Positions 46,286-54,318 of a DNA stretch of 64,000 nt are shown in pieces. The notes beneath the pieces are model-generated. The model ran no database searches, was not told the origin of the DNA, and worked only from the letters and a program-made list of their open reading frames with translations. Position numbers and translations under genes: made by a program. Positions within the stretch are counted from its first letter, which is position 1. Each line of letters opens with the position of its first letter. This stretch comes from Agriterribacter humi (lineage in GTDB: Bacteria > Bacteroidota > Bacteroidia > Chitinophagales > Chitinophagaceae), in the NCBI RefSeq assembly GCF_009192765.1, contig NZ_VOHQ01000001.1:771269-835268 (forward strand), read 5' to 3'.

Positions 46286-46741
46286 TTAGTTACTCGTATA
46301 TCTCACATTGTATTTTCCTCCCTTTGCACTGTCCTGGTTCGGGCCCCAGGTTCCAATAAAGCGACGGTGTTTCAAATCTCCGTATGTAGAATATACTTTC
46401 GCTTCGGCATCATTATAACGATAGTATGTCTTTAACTTTTTTGTACTGGCATTATACTCCCATGTGCCATAGGCTTTTTTACCGTTAACCGTATCTGCGC
46501 TCTGATCGTATACTACAATTGCGGAATTAGGCATTAATCTAAAGGCATAATCAATATTTGGCTCGTTGGTGCCTGCACCATAATGACCAACATAATAACC
46601 AAGCATGGTTTCAGCGGTTAATGCAGGCAAATCCGCATCCGGATCTTTTTCTTCGGGCTTATCATTCTTATCCTTTTTGCAGGATAAAAGCAGGGTGCAG
46701 GCTGCAACTACAGTCAATAGAAAAAATAAAATTCTTTTCAT
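46286..46741 (-). CDS. lipoprotein of unknown function
   Basis: 151 residues from ATG 46741, chosen because it gives the lipoprotein signal MKRILFFLLTVVAACTLLLSC with Cys21 and then a charged linker (KKDKNDKPEEKDPDAD). The mature part (LGYYVGHYGAG, AFRLMPNSAIVVYD, AYGTWEYNASTKKLKTYYRY, FIGTWGPN) shows antiparallel strand pairs typical of small lipocalin-like or calycin folds in this phylum, but no family name can be given. Its own promoter and a strong terminator make it a monocistronic gene. Confidence 0.78.
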   Translation of the reverse strand: MKRILFFLLTVVAACTLLLSCKKDKNDKPEEKDPDADLPALTAETMLGYYVGHYGAGTNEPNIDYAFRLMPNSAIVVYDQSADTVNGKKAYGTWEYNASTKKLKTYYRYNDAEAKVYSTYGDLKHRRFIGTWGPNQDSAKGGKYNVRYTSN

Positions 46742-46762
46742 TATTATAAGTTTAAGGTTCTG

Positions 46763-46770
46763 CAAATATA
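46763..46770 (-). promoter_or_regulatory. -7 promoter element of the lipoprotein gene
   Basis: TATATTTG on the minus strand, exact match to TAnnTTTG, 21 nt before ATG 46741. It supports this start over the in-frame ATG at 46765. Confidence 0.5.
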
Positions 46771-46844
46771 TATGTATTTAAAATACCTGGGTTGGAGCAA
46801 TAAAAATATGGATTAACAATAATCAAAAAATCAATAATCATATT

Positions 46845-47399
46845 TTATTGTATCATCAATTCGGATATATCTTTCAATGACGTAAAAACAGCATCGGTAG
46901 TTGCATCCGGTAATGCCGGTGCAGGGCGATTAGACGAAATAAAAAAGGTATAACCACCTAATTTTTTACCAAATATCATGTCGTTCATTGTATTTCCGAT
47001 CATTAAGGAACGCTCAAAATCTATTTCCGGAAAATCTTTTTTAGCCTGCAAACCCATGCCCGGATTGGGCTTTCTGTTCGGGCTCTCACTTTCCATATCA
47101 ATGCAATAATAAATCTTATCTATTCTGCCACCATTCGCTTCAATCATACCCAGCATATTGAAATGAATATCTTTCAGATCCTGTTCTGTCATTAATCTTT
47201 TACTTACACCCCGTTGATTGGTAACAATAAAAATCCGTCCGAACTTTTCTGAAAAAATCTTTAATGCATCCAATACACCTTCATAAAACCTGAAATCTTC
47301 CCAGCGGGTAATATATGAGCCTACTGTTTCCTGATTGATCACTCCGTCGCGGTCTAAGAATAAAGTCCAGCTTTTATCAATTTTCTGCAGATCAATCAT
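46845..47399 (-). CDS. gmhB: heptose bisphosphate phosphatase (GmhB-like HAD hydrolase)
   Basis: 184-residue HAD-IIIA phosphatase. Motif I is TLFLDRDGVINQE (nucleophile Asp15), motif II FIVTNQRGVSKRL (about 58), motif III Lys in PNRKPNPGMGLQA and motif IV MIGNTMNDM (about 138). In the heptose pathway it removes the phosphate of D-glycero-D-manno-heptose 1,7-bisphosphate at C7. The Cys-rich zinc loop of E. coli GmhB is replaced by YYCIDMESESPN, so zinc binding is doubtful. Last gene of the hddA-gmhA-hddC-gmhB cluster, which supplies the context for the substrate. Confidence 0.85.
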   Translation of the reverse strand: MIDLQKIDKSWTLFLDRDGVINQETVGSYITRWEDFRFYEGVLDALKIFSEKFGRIFIVTNQRGVSKRLMTEQDLKDIHFNMLGMIEANGGRIDKIYYCIDMESESPNRKPNPGMGLQAKKDFPEIDFERSLMIGNTMNDMIFGKKLGGYTFFISSNRPAPALPDATTDAVFTSLKDISELMIQ

Positions 47400-47480
47400 G
47401 TATAAATGGTTTTCTTATACTAATATTTAACATGAGTCCAGTATTGCATAATAAAATTCGAATCCTAATTTCCTAACGCT

Positions 47481-48203
47481 TCAATTATCTGTAAGCGTTA
47501 GCTCAACCTGTGCTCTTTCGTAATCTTCAGGTATACCAATGTCAATAAAATATTCGTCTGCTGCCACACCAAATATTTTTCCCTCTTTATAAAACTTTTC
47601 GAGATATTCTTTTTCAAATGAAAATTTATAAGGCATTTTTTTTTCCAGGAATGCGGGAATGTTCAACACGTAAACTCCTCCGTTTATAAGTCCCTCATCA
47701 AAATACTGCTTTTCAGTGAAGCTTTCCACAGACTTATCTTCATTCAATTTTACCGCACCATAACGGATAGACGCTTTCATGGGTTTTAATGCCAGCGTAC
47801 ATTGCGCATTTTTATGAACATGAAATGCCGTTAATTCCTGCACCTTAATGCGAAATAAGGTATCGCCATTTGCCACTATTACATTAGCTTCCCTGACTTT
47901 TAAACAGGCTAACTGAATAGCGCCTCCTGTGCCGAGTGGTTCATTTTCGATGGAAAGCTCATAATTACCTGCGGGAAGAATAGTATGCAGAAAGGATTCA
48001 AAAGCTTCACTTTTATACCCTAACGCAAATATAAAATTTTGGATGCCCTGGGTCTGAAAGTGTTTAACGACATAGGTAATAAACGGCACATCATTTACCG
48101 GCGCCATGCATTTGGGAAGATCGGGTACGGCACTCCGTAAGCGTGTACCCAATCCCCCCGCAAGAATTATGGCTTCAGTAATGCTTCCCGGCATACAATT
48201 CAA
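47481..48203 (-). CDS. hddC: heptose 1-phosphate guanylyltransferase (HddC-like)
   Basis: 240-residue sugar-phosphate nucleotidyltransferase. The signature AIILAGGLGTRLRSAVPDLPKCMAPV (residues about 12-37, of which GGLGTRLR is the core) binds the nucleotide; VIVANGDTLF supplies the metal Asp, and NGGVYVLNI follows. HddC in other bacteria charges D-glycero-alpha-D-manno-heptose 1-phosphate with GTP to GDP-heptose; the neighbours favour this over a glucose or mannose role. Start is ATG 48203 or ATG 48194 (MPGSITEAI). 20 bp downstream of gmhA. Confidence 0.85.
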   Translation of the reverse strand: MNCMPGSITEAIILAGGLGTRLRSAVPDLPKCMAPVNDVPFITYVVKHFQTQGIQNFIFALGYKSEAFESFLHTILPAGNYELSIENEPLGTGGAIQLACLKVREANVIVANGDTLFRIKVQELTAFHVHKNAQCTLALKPMKASIRYGAVKLNEDKSVESFTEKQYFDEGLINGGVYVLNIPAFLEKKMPYKFSFEKEYLEKFYKEGKIFGVAADEYFIDIGIPEDYERAQVELTLTDN

Positions 48204-48223
48204 TAAAAGTTATAGTAACGACA

Positions 48224-48805
48224 TCATTTATTGCCAAAATAATTTTCTTCCACCAACTGGCAAATAATATGACCCAGCAGGATATGTGCTTCCTGGATGC
48301 GGGGTGTGTCTGTTGATGGCACATTAACCAGGTAATCACTAAGGTCTTTCATTTTGCCCCCGCCTGCTCCTGTAAAACCAACGGTGATCATTCCATTGGA
48401 TTTAGCCTGCTCAAAGGCCAGTACAATATTTTTTGAATTACCCGAAGTAGATAAACCCACCAGCACATCGCCTTTATTGCCCAGCCCTTTAATAAGACGC
48501 GAATAAATTACATCATAGCTATAATCGTTGGCCACAGCTGTGAGGTATGAAGAGTTGGCATGCAGGGCTTCTGCGGGTAAAGCGTCCCTGTCAATATAAA
48601 AACGGCCGCTAAATTCGGCGGCTAAATGCTGGGCATCCGCAGCGCTGCCTCCGTTTCCGCAAAACAATACTTTATTACCCTGCTGAAAAGCTTTCGTTAT
48701 TACTTCTGTTATGGCTTCTACCGTTTGCAATAATGTTTCATTGCCCCATACCTGCTGCTTAACTGCTATTGATGCAGCAACAATATCTTTTATTTTACTC
48801 AACAT
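48224..48805 (-). CDS. gmhA: sedoheptulose 7-phosphate isomerase
   Basis: 193-residue SIS-domain isomerase that converts sedoheptulose 7-phosphate to D-glycero-D-manno-heptose 7-phosphate, the entry step of heptose synthesis. Motifs: KVLFCGNGGSAADAQHLAAEFSGRF (starting about 43; core GNGGSAADAQH), AVANDYSYD (about 91) and LVGLSTSGNSKNIV (about 117). The His near the C-terminus in EAHILLGHIICQLVE is also conserved. Second in the minus-strand cluster; 52 bp separate it from the kinase gene. Confidence 0.92.
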   Translation of the reverse strand: MLSKIKDIVAASIAVKQQVWGNETLLQTVEAITEVITKAFQQGNKVLFCGNGGSAADAQHLAAEFSGRFYIDRDALPAEALHANSSYLTAVANDYSYDVIYSRLIKGLGNKGDVLVGLSTSGNSKNIVLAFEQAKSNGMITVGFTGAGGGKMKDLSDYLVNVPSTDTPRIQEAHILLGHIICQLVEENYFGNK

Positions 48806-48857
48806 ATCTTTTGTTTAAGAAATTACCAACCCATGAACCGGAATCACCCGTTAATCA

Positions 48858-49880
48858 TCAAACAACCCAGGTGCTCAATCCATTTTTGGTGAAGGTATAT
48901 TGTTTTACTTCTCCTCCAAACCTAAGCAGGGTTTCAATTACCCGGTAACGTGTATTTTCCGGGCAATAAAATATCATAAATCCGCCACCACCGGCACCTG
49001 ATATTTTTGCACCGGATGCACCTGCTTTTTTTGCAGCATCATATATCTCTTCAATAAAAGGATTTGAAATATTAGCTGCCATTTTTCTTTTTTGCTGAAA
49101 GCCAAAATCGAGTATTTCGCCAATCTCATTAAGCCTCCCTTTCAGTAATGCTTCTTTCATTCTTCGGCTTTGCTCTTTCAACTGGTGCATTGCTTCTATA
49201 GAACTTTCTTTCTTTTGCTGCACATTTTTCTGCTGCTCTTTTATGATAGTAGCCGATTCCCTGCTGGAAGCGGTATAAAATAATACCAGGTTATTTTCCA
49301 GTTCGCTCAGGTATTCGGCCTTAATACGCAATGGGTTAACGATCACTTTATCCTCTTCATAAAATTCCATATAGTTAACACCTCCAAAGGTAGCTGCATA
49401 CTGATCCTGTCTTCCTCCTGCCAGGTTCAGATCTTTGCGTTCTATCTGGTATGCATAATGCGCAATATCATATTCGCCTAATGGCAGTTTCAGCATTTCG
49501 GCAAATGCGCCAATAATAGCTACTACCAATGTAGAAGAAGTGCCCAATCCTGAACCCGCAGGGGCATCTGCAAAGGTTTGCAATTTAAAGCCAATGGTGG
49601 GTACGCCATAATCTTCCTGTATGCGATTGTACACCCCTTTCAATAAATCAAGCTTACCGTTTACAGGCAGGGTTTTGTTACATTGATATTGTACTGTTTC
49701 TTTTCTGTCGGCCGCCTCCAAAATAATGATTTCCTCATTCAAAGGCTCAATATTAGCATATGCATACAATGAAACAGTAGCATTAAGGATCGCTCCTCCA
49801 AATAAATCGCAATATGGGCTCACGTCTGTTCCTCCCCCCGCTAATCCAATGCGCAATGGCGCTTTGCTTCTGTAGATCAT
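48858..49880 (-). CDS. hddA: D-glycero-alpha-D-manno-heptose 7-phosphate kinase (HddA-like)
   Basis: 340-residue GHMP kinase. The N-terminal RSKAPLRIGLAGGGTDVSPY, the ATP loop DAPAGSGLGTSSTLVVA (about 105-121) and the C-terminal SGAKISGAGGGGFMIFYC are all intact. HddA phosphorylates C1 of heptose 7-phosphate with the alpha anomeric configuration, directing flux to GDP-heptose rather than the ADP-heptose of inner-core LPS. First gene of the cluster, with a -7 element 25 nt upstream. Confidence 0.9.
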   Translation of the reverse strand: MIYRSKAPLRIGLAGGGTDVSPYCDLFGGAILNATVSLYAYANIEPLNEEIIILEAADRKETVQYQCNKTLPVNGKLDLLKGVYNRIQEDYGVPTIGFKLQTFADAPAGSGLGTSSTLVVAIIGAFAEMLKLPLGEYDIAHYAYQIERKDLNLAGGRQDQYAATFGGVNYMEFYEEDKVIVNPLRIKAEYLSELENNLVLFYTASSRESATIIKEQQKNVQQKKESSIEAMHQLKEQSRRMKEALLKGRLNEIGEILDFGFQQKRKMAANISNPFIEEIYDAAKKAGASGAKISGAGGGGFMIFYCPENTRYRVIETLLRFGGEVKQYTFTKNGLSTWVV

Positions 49881-49904
49881 TATTGATAATACTTAATTTA
49901 TGTA

Positions 49905-49912
49905 CAAATGTA
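49905..49912 (-). promoter_or_regulatory. -7 promoter element of the heptose cluster
   Basis: TACATTTG on the minus strand, exact TAnnTTTG, 24 nt before the hddA ATG. No obvious -33 element. Confidence 0.5.
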
Positions 49913-49938
49913 AGCCGAATTTTCCCCTCACCTTCTTT

Positions 49939-49960
49939 CCCTCTCCCGCTGCGGAGAGGG
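49939..49960. repeat. short palindromic repeat
   Basis: CCCTCTCC and GGAGAGGG form a perfect 8-bp stem with a 6-nt loop, inside a C/T-rich intergenic stretch. Sequences of this kind are often dispersed in genomes of this phylum. No T-tract; a role as terminator is not supported. Confidence 0.5.
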
Positions 49961-50101
49961 ACGGCGCTGAAATGCAATTCCAAGCGTTATGTTCTACCAT
50001 ATCATCTTTAGCCGATATCCTAACATCCCGCAAGGGCATAAACTGCGTTCCAACCGGCTCAGCGCTTTCCCTGTCTTTTGAAGACACTCACCATTCACTA
50101 C

Positions 50102-51244
50102 TCACCCACTCACCTCCTCAATCGCTTTTACCATATTGTTCCAGGTATATTTATTTTTTTCTTCGCGCAGGCCGGGAATAAAATGGTCTTCACCCGTTTC
50201 GTAGAACTCCATTATTTTTTCAGCTATAGAAGCAGCACTGGGTTCCGCTACCAATCCTGCTTTACCATCGGGCACCATAGCAGTTAACCCACCCACATTG
50301 GTTACGATCATCGGTTTTTCAAAATGGTAAGACAATGGCGTCACCCCGCTTTGGGTAGCATTTCGGTAGGGCTGAATCACCACATCGGCGGCACACAAAC
50401 AATATTTCACTTCACTGTCGGGAACAAAATCCGTTTTTAATATCAATACATCTTCAATGTTGTTGTCTTTAATTTGCTGCAGGTAAGGCTTATCGTCTTC
50501 ATAAAATTCACCCGCTATCAAAAGCTTAACAGGCGGTAAACGCCGGGTAATGGTTTGCGCTTTCACTATTTTCATGGCATCCAGCAATATATCCAAACCC
50601 TTGTATTTGCGGATAAACCCAAAAAACAACGCTATCCTGTCGTTAAGGCCAATACCTAATTTAAGTCGGGCTTCTTCTTTGCTTATCTTCTCCCCAAAAT
50701 TATCGTACAAAGGATGAGGAACAAATTGTGCAGGCTTTTTAGATTCAATCATACGCAAATCACTCAGCACTTTTTCACTCATTGTAATAAAAGCATCCGC
50801 AGCTTTTAAAAAATACCGCGTAAAAGCAGCGTCACCCGGTCTTTTTTCGTGCGGTATAATGTTATCCGCAATACATACAATTTTACTTTGCCTGTTTTTT
50901 TTAGCGATTCTTAATATCGTTCCCAGGCAGGGCCCCATAAAAGGCAGCCAGTATCTTACTACAATAATATCCGGAGAAAATTTTTCCAACTCCCGGCCCA
51001 CGCTGTACCAATTAAAGGGATTAATGGAATTAATGCGAACATGTATATTCAGCCCGGCGGGTGGTGGTTCGGAAGAATATTGCGTTGTACCCGGAAAAAG
51101 AAAACCAGGGTACTGCAATGAGAATGTGTAAATATGCGTATCCCATCCCTGTTGCTGAAATTCCCTGGCCAACCGCTCATCATATGAAGCTAATCCACCG
51201 CGCAAAGGATGTGCAGGACCAATGATGACAATTCTTTTTCCCAT
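50102..51244 (-). CDS. glycosyltransferase (GT4-like)
   Basis: 380-residue GT-B glycosyltransferase. ATG 51244 is chosen because it starts MGKRIVIIGPAHPLRGGLASYDERLA, the usual N-terminal Rossmann strand with the GG loop; the alternative 26 codons upstream would overlap the preceding gene. The C-terminal domain has ALFFGFIRKYKGLDILLDA (about 205-223) and GVTPLSYHFEKPMIVTNVGGL with the conserved Glu-like acceptor region. No membrane segment. Donor and acceptor are unknown; the position next to a lipid-linked type GT2 suggests an envelope polysaccharide. Ends the pyrC-like operon; 19 nt from the GT2 gene. Confidence 0.85.
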   Translation of the reverse strand: MGKRIVIIGPAHPLRGGLASYDERLAREFQQQGWDTHIYTFSLQYPGFLFPGTTQYSSEPPPAGLNIHVRINSINPFNWYSVGRELEKFSPDIIVVRYWLPFMGPCLGTILRIAKKNRQSKIVCIADNIIPHEKRPGDAAFTRYFLKAADAFITMSEKVLSDLRMIESKKPAQFVPHPLYDNFGEKISKEEARLKLGIGLNDRIALFFGFIRKYKGLDILLDAMKIVKAQTITRRLPPVKLLIAGEFYEDDKPYLQQIKDNNIEDVLILKTDFVPDSEVKYCLCAADVVIQPYRNATQSGVTPLSYHFEKPMIVTNVGGLTAMVPDGKAGLVAEPSAASIAEKIMEFYETGEDHFIPGLREEKNKYTWNNMVKAIEEVSG

Positions 51245-51263
51245 TATCACTAATATATAGAAA

Positions 51264-52205
51264 TCAAATTCCCAGTTTTTTTTCAACCAGGTAACTGTTG
51301 CGTTCCGGGGAATTCCGGGCAATAAGCTCTCCCATAAATCCTACTAAAAAAAGCTGCGAACCCAGTAAAAGCAGGGTCAATGCCAGGAAAAAGGCAGGAC
51401 GATTGGTTAATGCATATTCAGGATCAACAAACTTGCTGATAATAAGATAGATACTGAGCAGAAGCCCAATAAAGAAACATGCAGTGCCCCATGAACCAAA
51501 AAAATGCATGGGCCGTTTTCCAAACCTGCCCACGAACATGATAGATGCCAGGTCAAGAAATCCGTTAATGAAACGTTCCCATCCAAATTTGGTAACGCCA
51601 TACTTACGAGGACGGTGCTCTACTATTTTTTCACCAATTTTTTTAAACCCGGCCCACTTGGCCAATACCGGAATATAGCGATGCATTTCACCATATACCT
51701 CAATGCTTTTTATAACCTTATTTTTATATGCCTTTAATCCGCAATTGAAATCATGCAAAGGTATTTTAGACATGCGCCGGGTTACCGCATTAAAAAATTT
51801 TGAAGGAATATTTTTTGTGAGTGTGCTGTCATATCTTTTTTTCTTCCATCCGCTCACCATATCATACCCATCTTCTGCTATCATTTTTCTCAGTTCGGGT
51901 ATTTCATCGGGACTGTCCTGCAAATCCGCATCCATCGTAATCACTACTTCGCCTTTCGCGGCTTTGAAGCCTTCATTGAGCGCTGCGCTTTTACCATAAT
52001 TGCGTTGAAATTTAATGCCTTTTATACACGAATAGGCAATACTCAATTGTTCAATAACCGGCCACGAGCCATCTGAACTTCCATCATCTACCAAAATAAT
52101 TTCATACGAAAACCCGTTTTCATCCATCACCTTTTGAATCCAGGCACACAATTCAGGCAACGACTCTTCTTCATTAAATAATGGAATAACAACGCTGATG
52201 TTCAT
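51264..52205 (-). CDS. glycosyltransferase family 2, DPM1/ArnC type
   Basis: 313 residues. The N-terminal GT2 domain (about 1-210) has VVIPLFNEEESLPEL, the nucleotide-binding VDDGSSDGSW and the metal DxD in ITMDADLQDSP; RRMSKIPLHDFNCGLKAY follows. Two C-terminal membrane helices (about 232-255 and 270-290) place it with polyprenyl-phosphate sugar transferases such as DPM1, ArnC and GtrB. It probably loads a sugar on a lipid carrier. Third gene of the operon, 18 nt after DUF4199. Confidence 0.88.
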   Translation of the reverse strand: MNISVVIPLFNEEESLPELCAWIQKVMDENGFSYEIILVDDGSSDGSWPVIEQLSIAYSCIKGIKFQRNYGKSAALNEGFKAAKGEVVITMDADLQDSPDEIPELRKMIAEDGYDMVSGWKKKRYDSTLTKNIPSKFFNAVTRRMSKIPLHDFNCGLKAYKNKVIKSIEVYGEMHRYIPVLAKWAGFKKIGEKIVEHRPRKYGVTKFGWERFINGFLDLASIMFVGRFGKRPMHFFGSWGTACFFIGLLLSIYLIISKFVDPEYALTNRPAFFLALTLLLLGSQLFLVGFMGELIARNSPERNSYLVEKKLGI

Positions 52206-52223
52206 GCAGAAAAATTAACAGTA

Positions 52224-52763
52224 TTATTGAGCAACCGTTGGAAACTCCGGTTTTTTCTTTTTAATGATAGCGGCAATGATCAGGCTTATTACGAACCAGA
52301 AGATACAAAAGAATGCCGTTCCAAGCATTTGCTTGCCGAAGCTATAATTATTGCCTTTCATCATATCTTCTGTAGTTTTATCAATCTGCTCCTGGTTTGC
52401 TCCGAATTTTTGCATCATCTGCTGCGTCTTTTCGGCCGTTTCCTGTGTTAGCGCCTCGCGAAAAGGCACGTCTATAAAATTGAACAACACGTAACTAAAT
52501 AAGGTGCTAATTACGGTGCCGATTACAAAAGTGGTAAACACAACTTTCAGGGCCGCAGCAAAATCAAGATAACCCTCATTGAGTTTTTTTTGTTTTATCC
52601 CGGCCAGCACAGCAATAATTACAGGTATTAAAAACCCTGCATAAGCTATTGGGTTTACAAACCATTTTACGCCTCCCAAATATAGCAAGAGGCTAAAAAT
52701 TACAGATGCCAATCCGGATATTAGTCCGTAGGTAAGTCCTACGTCTGTTCGCTTTTTTTCCAT
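52224..52763 (-). CDS. DUF4199-domain membrane protein
   Basis: 179 residues with four membrane helices (about 10-32, 37-55, 72-98 and 145-168). The family starts with a basic N-terminus and GLTYGLISGLASVIFSLLLYLGG, and contains YLDFAAALKVVFTTFVIGTVISTLFSYVLFNFID, with residues EALTQ in the loop. DUF4199 is a Bacteroidota membrane family without an assigned function. It sits between the dihydroorotase-like gene and the GT2 gene, a gene order I recall from other Bacteroidota. Confidence 0.85.
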   Translation of the reverse strand: MEKKRTDVGLTYGLISGLASVIFSLLLYLGGVKWFVNPIAYAGFLIPVIIAVLAGIKQKKLNEGYLDFAAALKVVFTTFVIGTVISTLFSYVLFNFIDVPFREALTQETAEKTQQMMQKFGANQEQIDKTTEDMMKGNNYSFGKQMLGTAFFCIFWFVISLIIAAIIKKKKPEFPTVAQ

Positions 52764-52784
52764 AATTATTGTTTTGGTAAAAAA

Positions 52785-54044
52785 TCAGGTGTTCAAAAAT
52801 ACCTTCTCTCCGTTAATTATCCCAATTACCTGCCCTTTAAGTTCTTTACCGGTAAATGGAGAATTTTTAGATTTTGATTGAATCTGCTTTTCTTCAAAGC
52901 GGTACGTTACACCCGGGTTAAACAAGGTAAGGTCTGCAGGATACCCTTCCTGTAATGTTGCAGCAGGCAGTCCAAAAATTTTACGTGGATTTATACTGCA
53001 CAACTCTATCCAACGTTCGGTATTTACTCCCGCGGCTCCGGCTACGCCAAAAGCTGTTTCCAGCCCTATCATGCCATAACCCGCATACTCAAACTCACAG
53101 GTTTTACTGTCCCATTCCTGCGGAAAATGATGTGAGGCGATGCAATCAATCCAGCCGTTGTTTATGGCTTCGCGCAGCGCCTGCCTGTTTTCGGGAGTAC
53201 GCAAAGGAGGGTTTACCTTAAGGTTGGTATCGTAATTCACAAGGTCTTCATCGCTAAAAAAAAGATGGTAAGGAGTAACGGAGCAGCTTACCTGCAAACC
53301 CCTTTCCTTAGCTTTCTTAATATGATCAACCGATCGTTTGGAACTGATGCCCGTAAAATGCAGTTTGGATGTTGCATATTCAGCCAGTTCAATATCCCTG
53401 GCCACCATCATTTCTTCCGCAATAACCGGTTTGCCGGGCAAACCCAGCCGGGTAGAAATAATACCTTCATTCATTAATCCATGTGTACCAATGCTTTTAT
53501 CCTGTGGTAATTGCATCAGCACTCCTTCAAAAGCTTTTACATATTGCAGGGCTTTTAATAAAACGCCTGCCGACTGCACAGCATTTATACCATCGCTGAA
53601 AGCGATAGCGCCGCTGGCGAACATATCATACATTTCGGCAAGGTCTTTTCCTTCTGCATTTTTAGTAACAGCGCCAACGGGATGAATATTTACGGGCAGG
53701 GTTCTGCTTTTTTCTTTAATGTATTCAACCTGTGACTTGCTGTGTACCACAGGATTTGTGTTAGGCAACACAAACACATGGGTATATCCGCCCGCCGCAG
53801 CTGCTCTTGCCCCTGTTTGCAGGGTTTCCTTAAATTCATAGCCGGGATCGCAAAAATGAGCGAAAATATCTACCCAGCCCGGCGAAACCTGTAACCCTTC
53901 GCGTTCAATAATAGTATCTGCCTTTTCTGTAATGTTATCTGCTATGCGGACGATGATACCATCAGCAATTAAAATATCCTTTAGCTGTCCGTTAAATGGA
54001 GAACCGGGCTGCGTAATAATGGCTTTGCGAATGAGGATAGTCAT
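52785..54044 (-). CDS. dihydroorotase-like protein lacking metal-site residues
   Basis: 419 residues of the amidohydrolase fold, clearly of the dihydroorotase branch (GWVDIFAHFCDPGYEFKETL, LPNTNPVVHSKSQVEYI, KVNPPLRTPENRQAL). The catalytic site is degenerate: the usual DxHxHxR(E/D)PG reads D59-I-F61-A-H63-F-C65-D-P-G, so the first metal His is Phe and the substrate Arg is Cys; the catalytic Asp of IATDHAPH is His305 in IASHHFPQ. I recall most Bacteroidota carrying this non-canonical form. It may be a structural partner of aspartate transcarbamoylase, as for PyrX-type inactive dihydroorotases. Calling it an active pyrC would be risky. First gene of a four-gene minus-strand operon. Confidence 0.85.
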   Translation of the reverse strand: MTILIRKAIITQPGSPFNGQLKDILIADGIIVRIADNITEKADTIIEREGLQVSPGWVDIFAHFCDPGYEFKETLQTGARAAAAGGYTHVFVLPNTNPVVHSKSQVEYIKEKSRTLPVNIHPVGAVTKNAEGKDLAEMYDMFASGAIAFSDGINAVQSAGVLLKALQYVKAFEGVLMQLPQDKSIGTHGLMNEGIISTRLGLPGKPVIAEEMMVARDIELAEYATSKLHFTGISSKRSVDHIKKAKERGLQVSCSVTPYHLFFSDEDLVNYDTNLKVNPPLRTPENRQALREAINNGWIDCIASHHFPQEWDSKTCEFEYAGYGMIGLETAFGVAGAAGVNTERWIELCSINPRKIFGLPAATLQEGYPADLTLFNPGVTYRFEEKQIQSKSKNSPFTGKELKGQVIGIINGEKVFLNT

Positions 54045-54084
54045 TGTGAAAAGTTGAGCGAAGATAAACGCTATTTATTGATTT

Positions 54085-54113
54085 TTTGAAATTGGAATTT
54101 TGAGTTACTTTTG
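54085..54113 (+). promoter_or_regulatory. candidate promoter of the tRNA-Pro locus
   Basis: TTTG at 54085-54088 and an exact -7 element TACTTTTG at 54106-54113, 17 nt apart. Initiation near 54120 would begin about 11 nt before the first tRNA-like copy, the distance expected for a tRNA leader. A -7-like TATCTTCG for the divergent dihydroorotase-like gene lies at 54059-54066 on the other strand. Confidence 0.45.
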
Positions 54114-54130
54114 CTGCCCGTTAATACGTT

Positions 54131-54170
54131 CGGGACGTAGCGCAGCCCACTGAGGCGGGAGGGTCGCAAG
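54131..54170 (+). pseudogene. tRNA-Pro remnant, copy 1
   Basis: The 5' 18 nt (CGGGACGTAGCGCAGCCC) are identical to the intact tRNA-Pro at 54565. A 15-nt gap removes part of the D arm, and the sequence resumes with ACTGAGGCGGGAGGGTCGCAAG, part of it shared with copy 2. The T arm and acceptor 3' strand are missing. It is not a functional tRNA, but it lies exactly where a promoter-proximal tRNA would start. Confidence 0.75.
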
Positions 54171-54246
54171 CCAACGGCAAAAGTTTTTGTATAATAGCTC
54201 TTTAGTATCTTAAAATATTTACAGATTAAAAACCTGTAATGCAGTT

Positions 54247-54301
54247 CGGGACGTAGCGCAGCCCGGTAGCGCATCCCGCTGAGGCGGGAGGGTCGCAAGT
54301 T
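54247..54301 (+). pseudogene. tRNA-Pro remnant, copy 2
   Basis: The first 27 nt equal the intact tRNA-Pro, and GGGTCGCAAGTT at the end equals its variable loop and start of the T arm. Between them the anticodon arm is replaced by TCCCGCTGAGGCGGGA, a 6-bp GC hairpin with a TGAG loop. The sequence departs from the tRNA within the T loop. Acceptor 3' strand missing, so not functional. Confidence 0.8.
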
Positions 54302-54318
54302 GCTATACTGTATGAAAA

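Noticed and set aside
54131..54301. The two tRNA-like copies as functional tRNAs.
   Set aside because: Both lack the 3' acceptor strand and half of the T arm, and the anticodon arm is not a normal 5-7-5 stem-loop.
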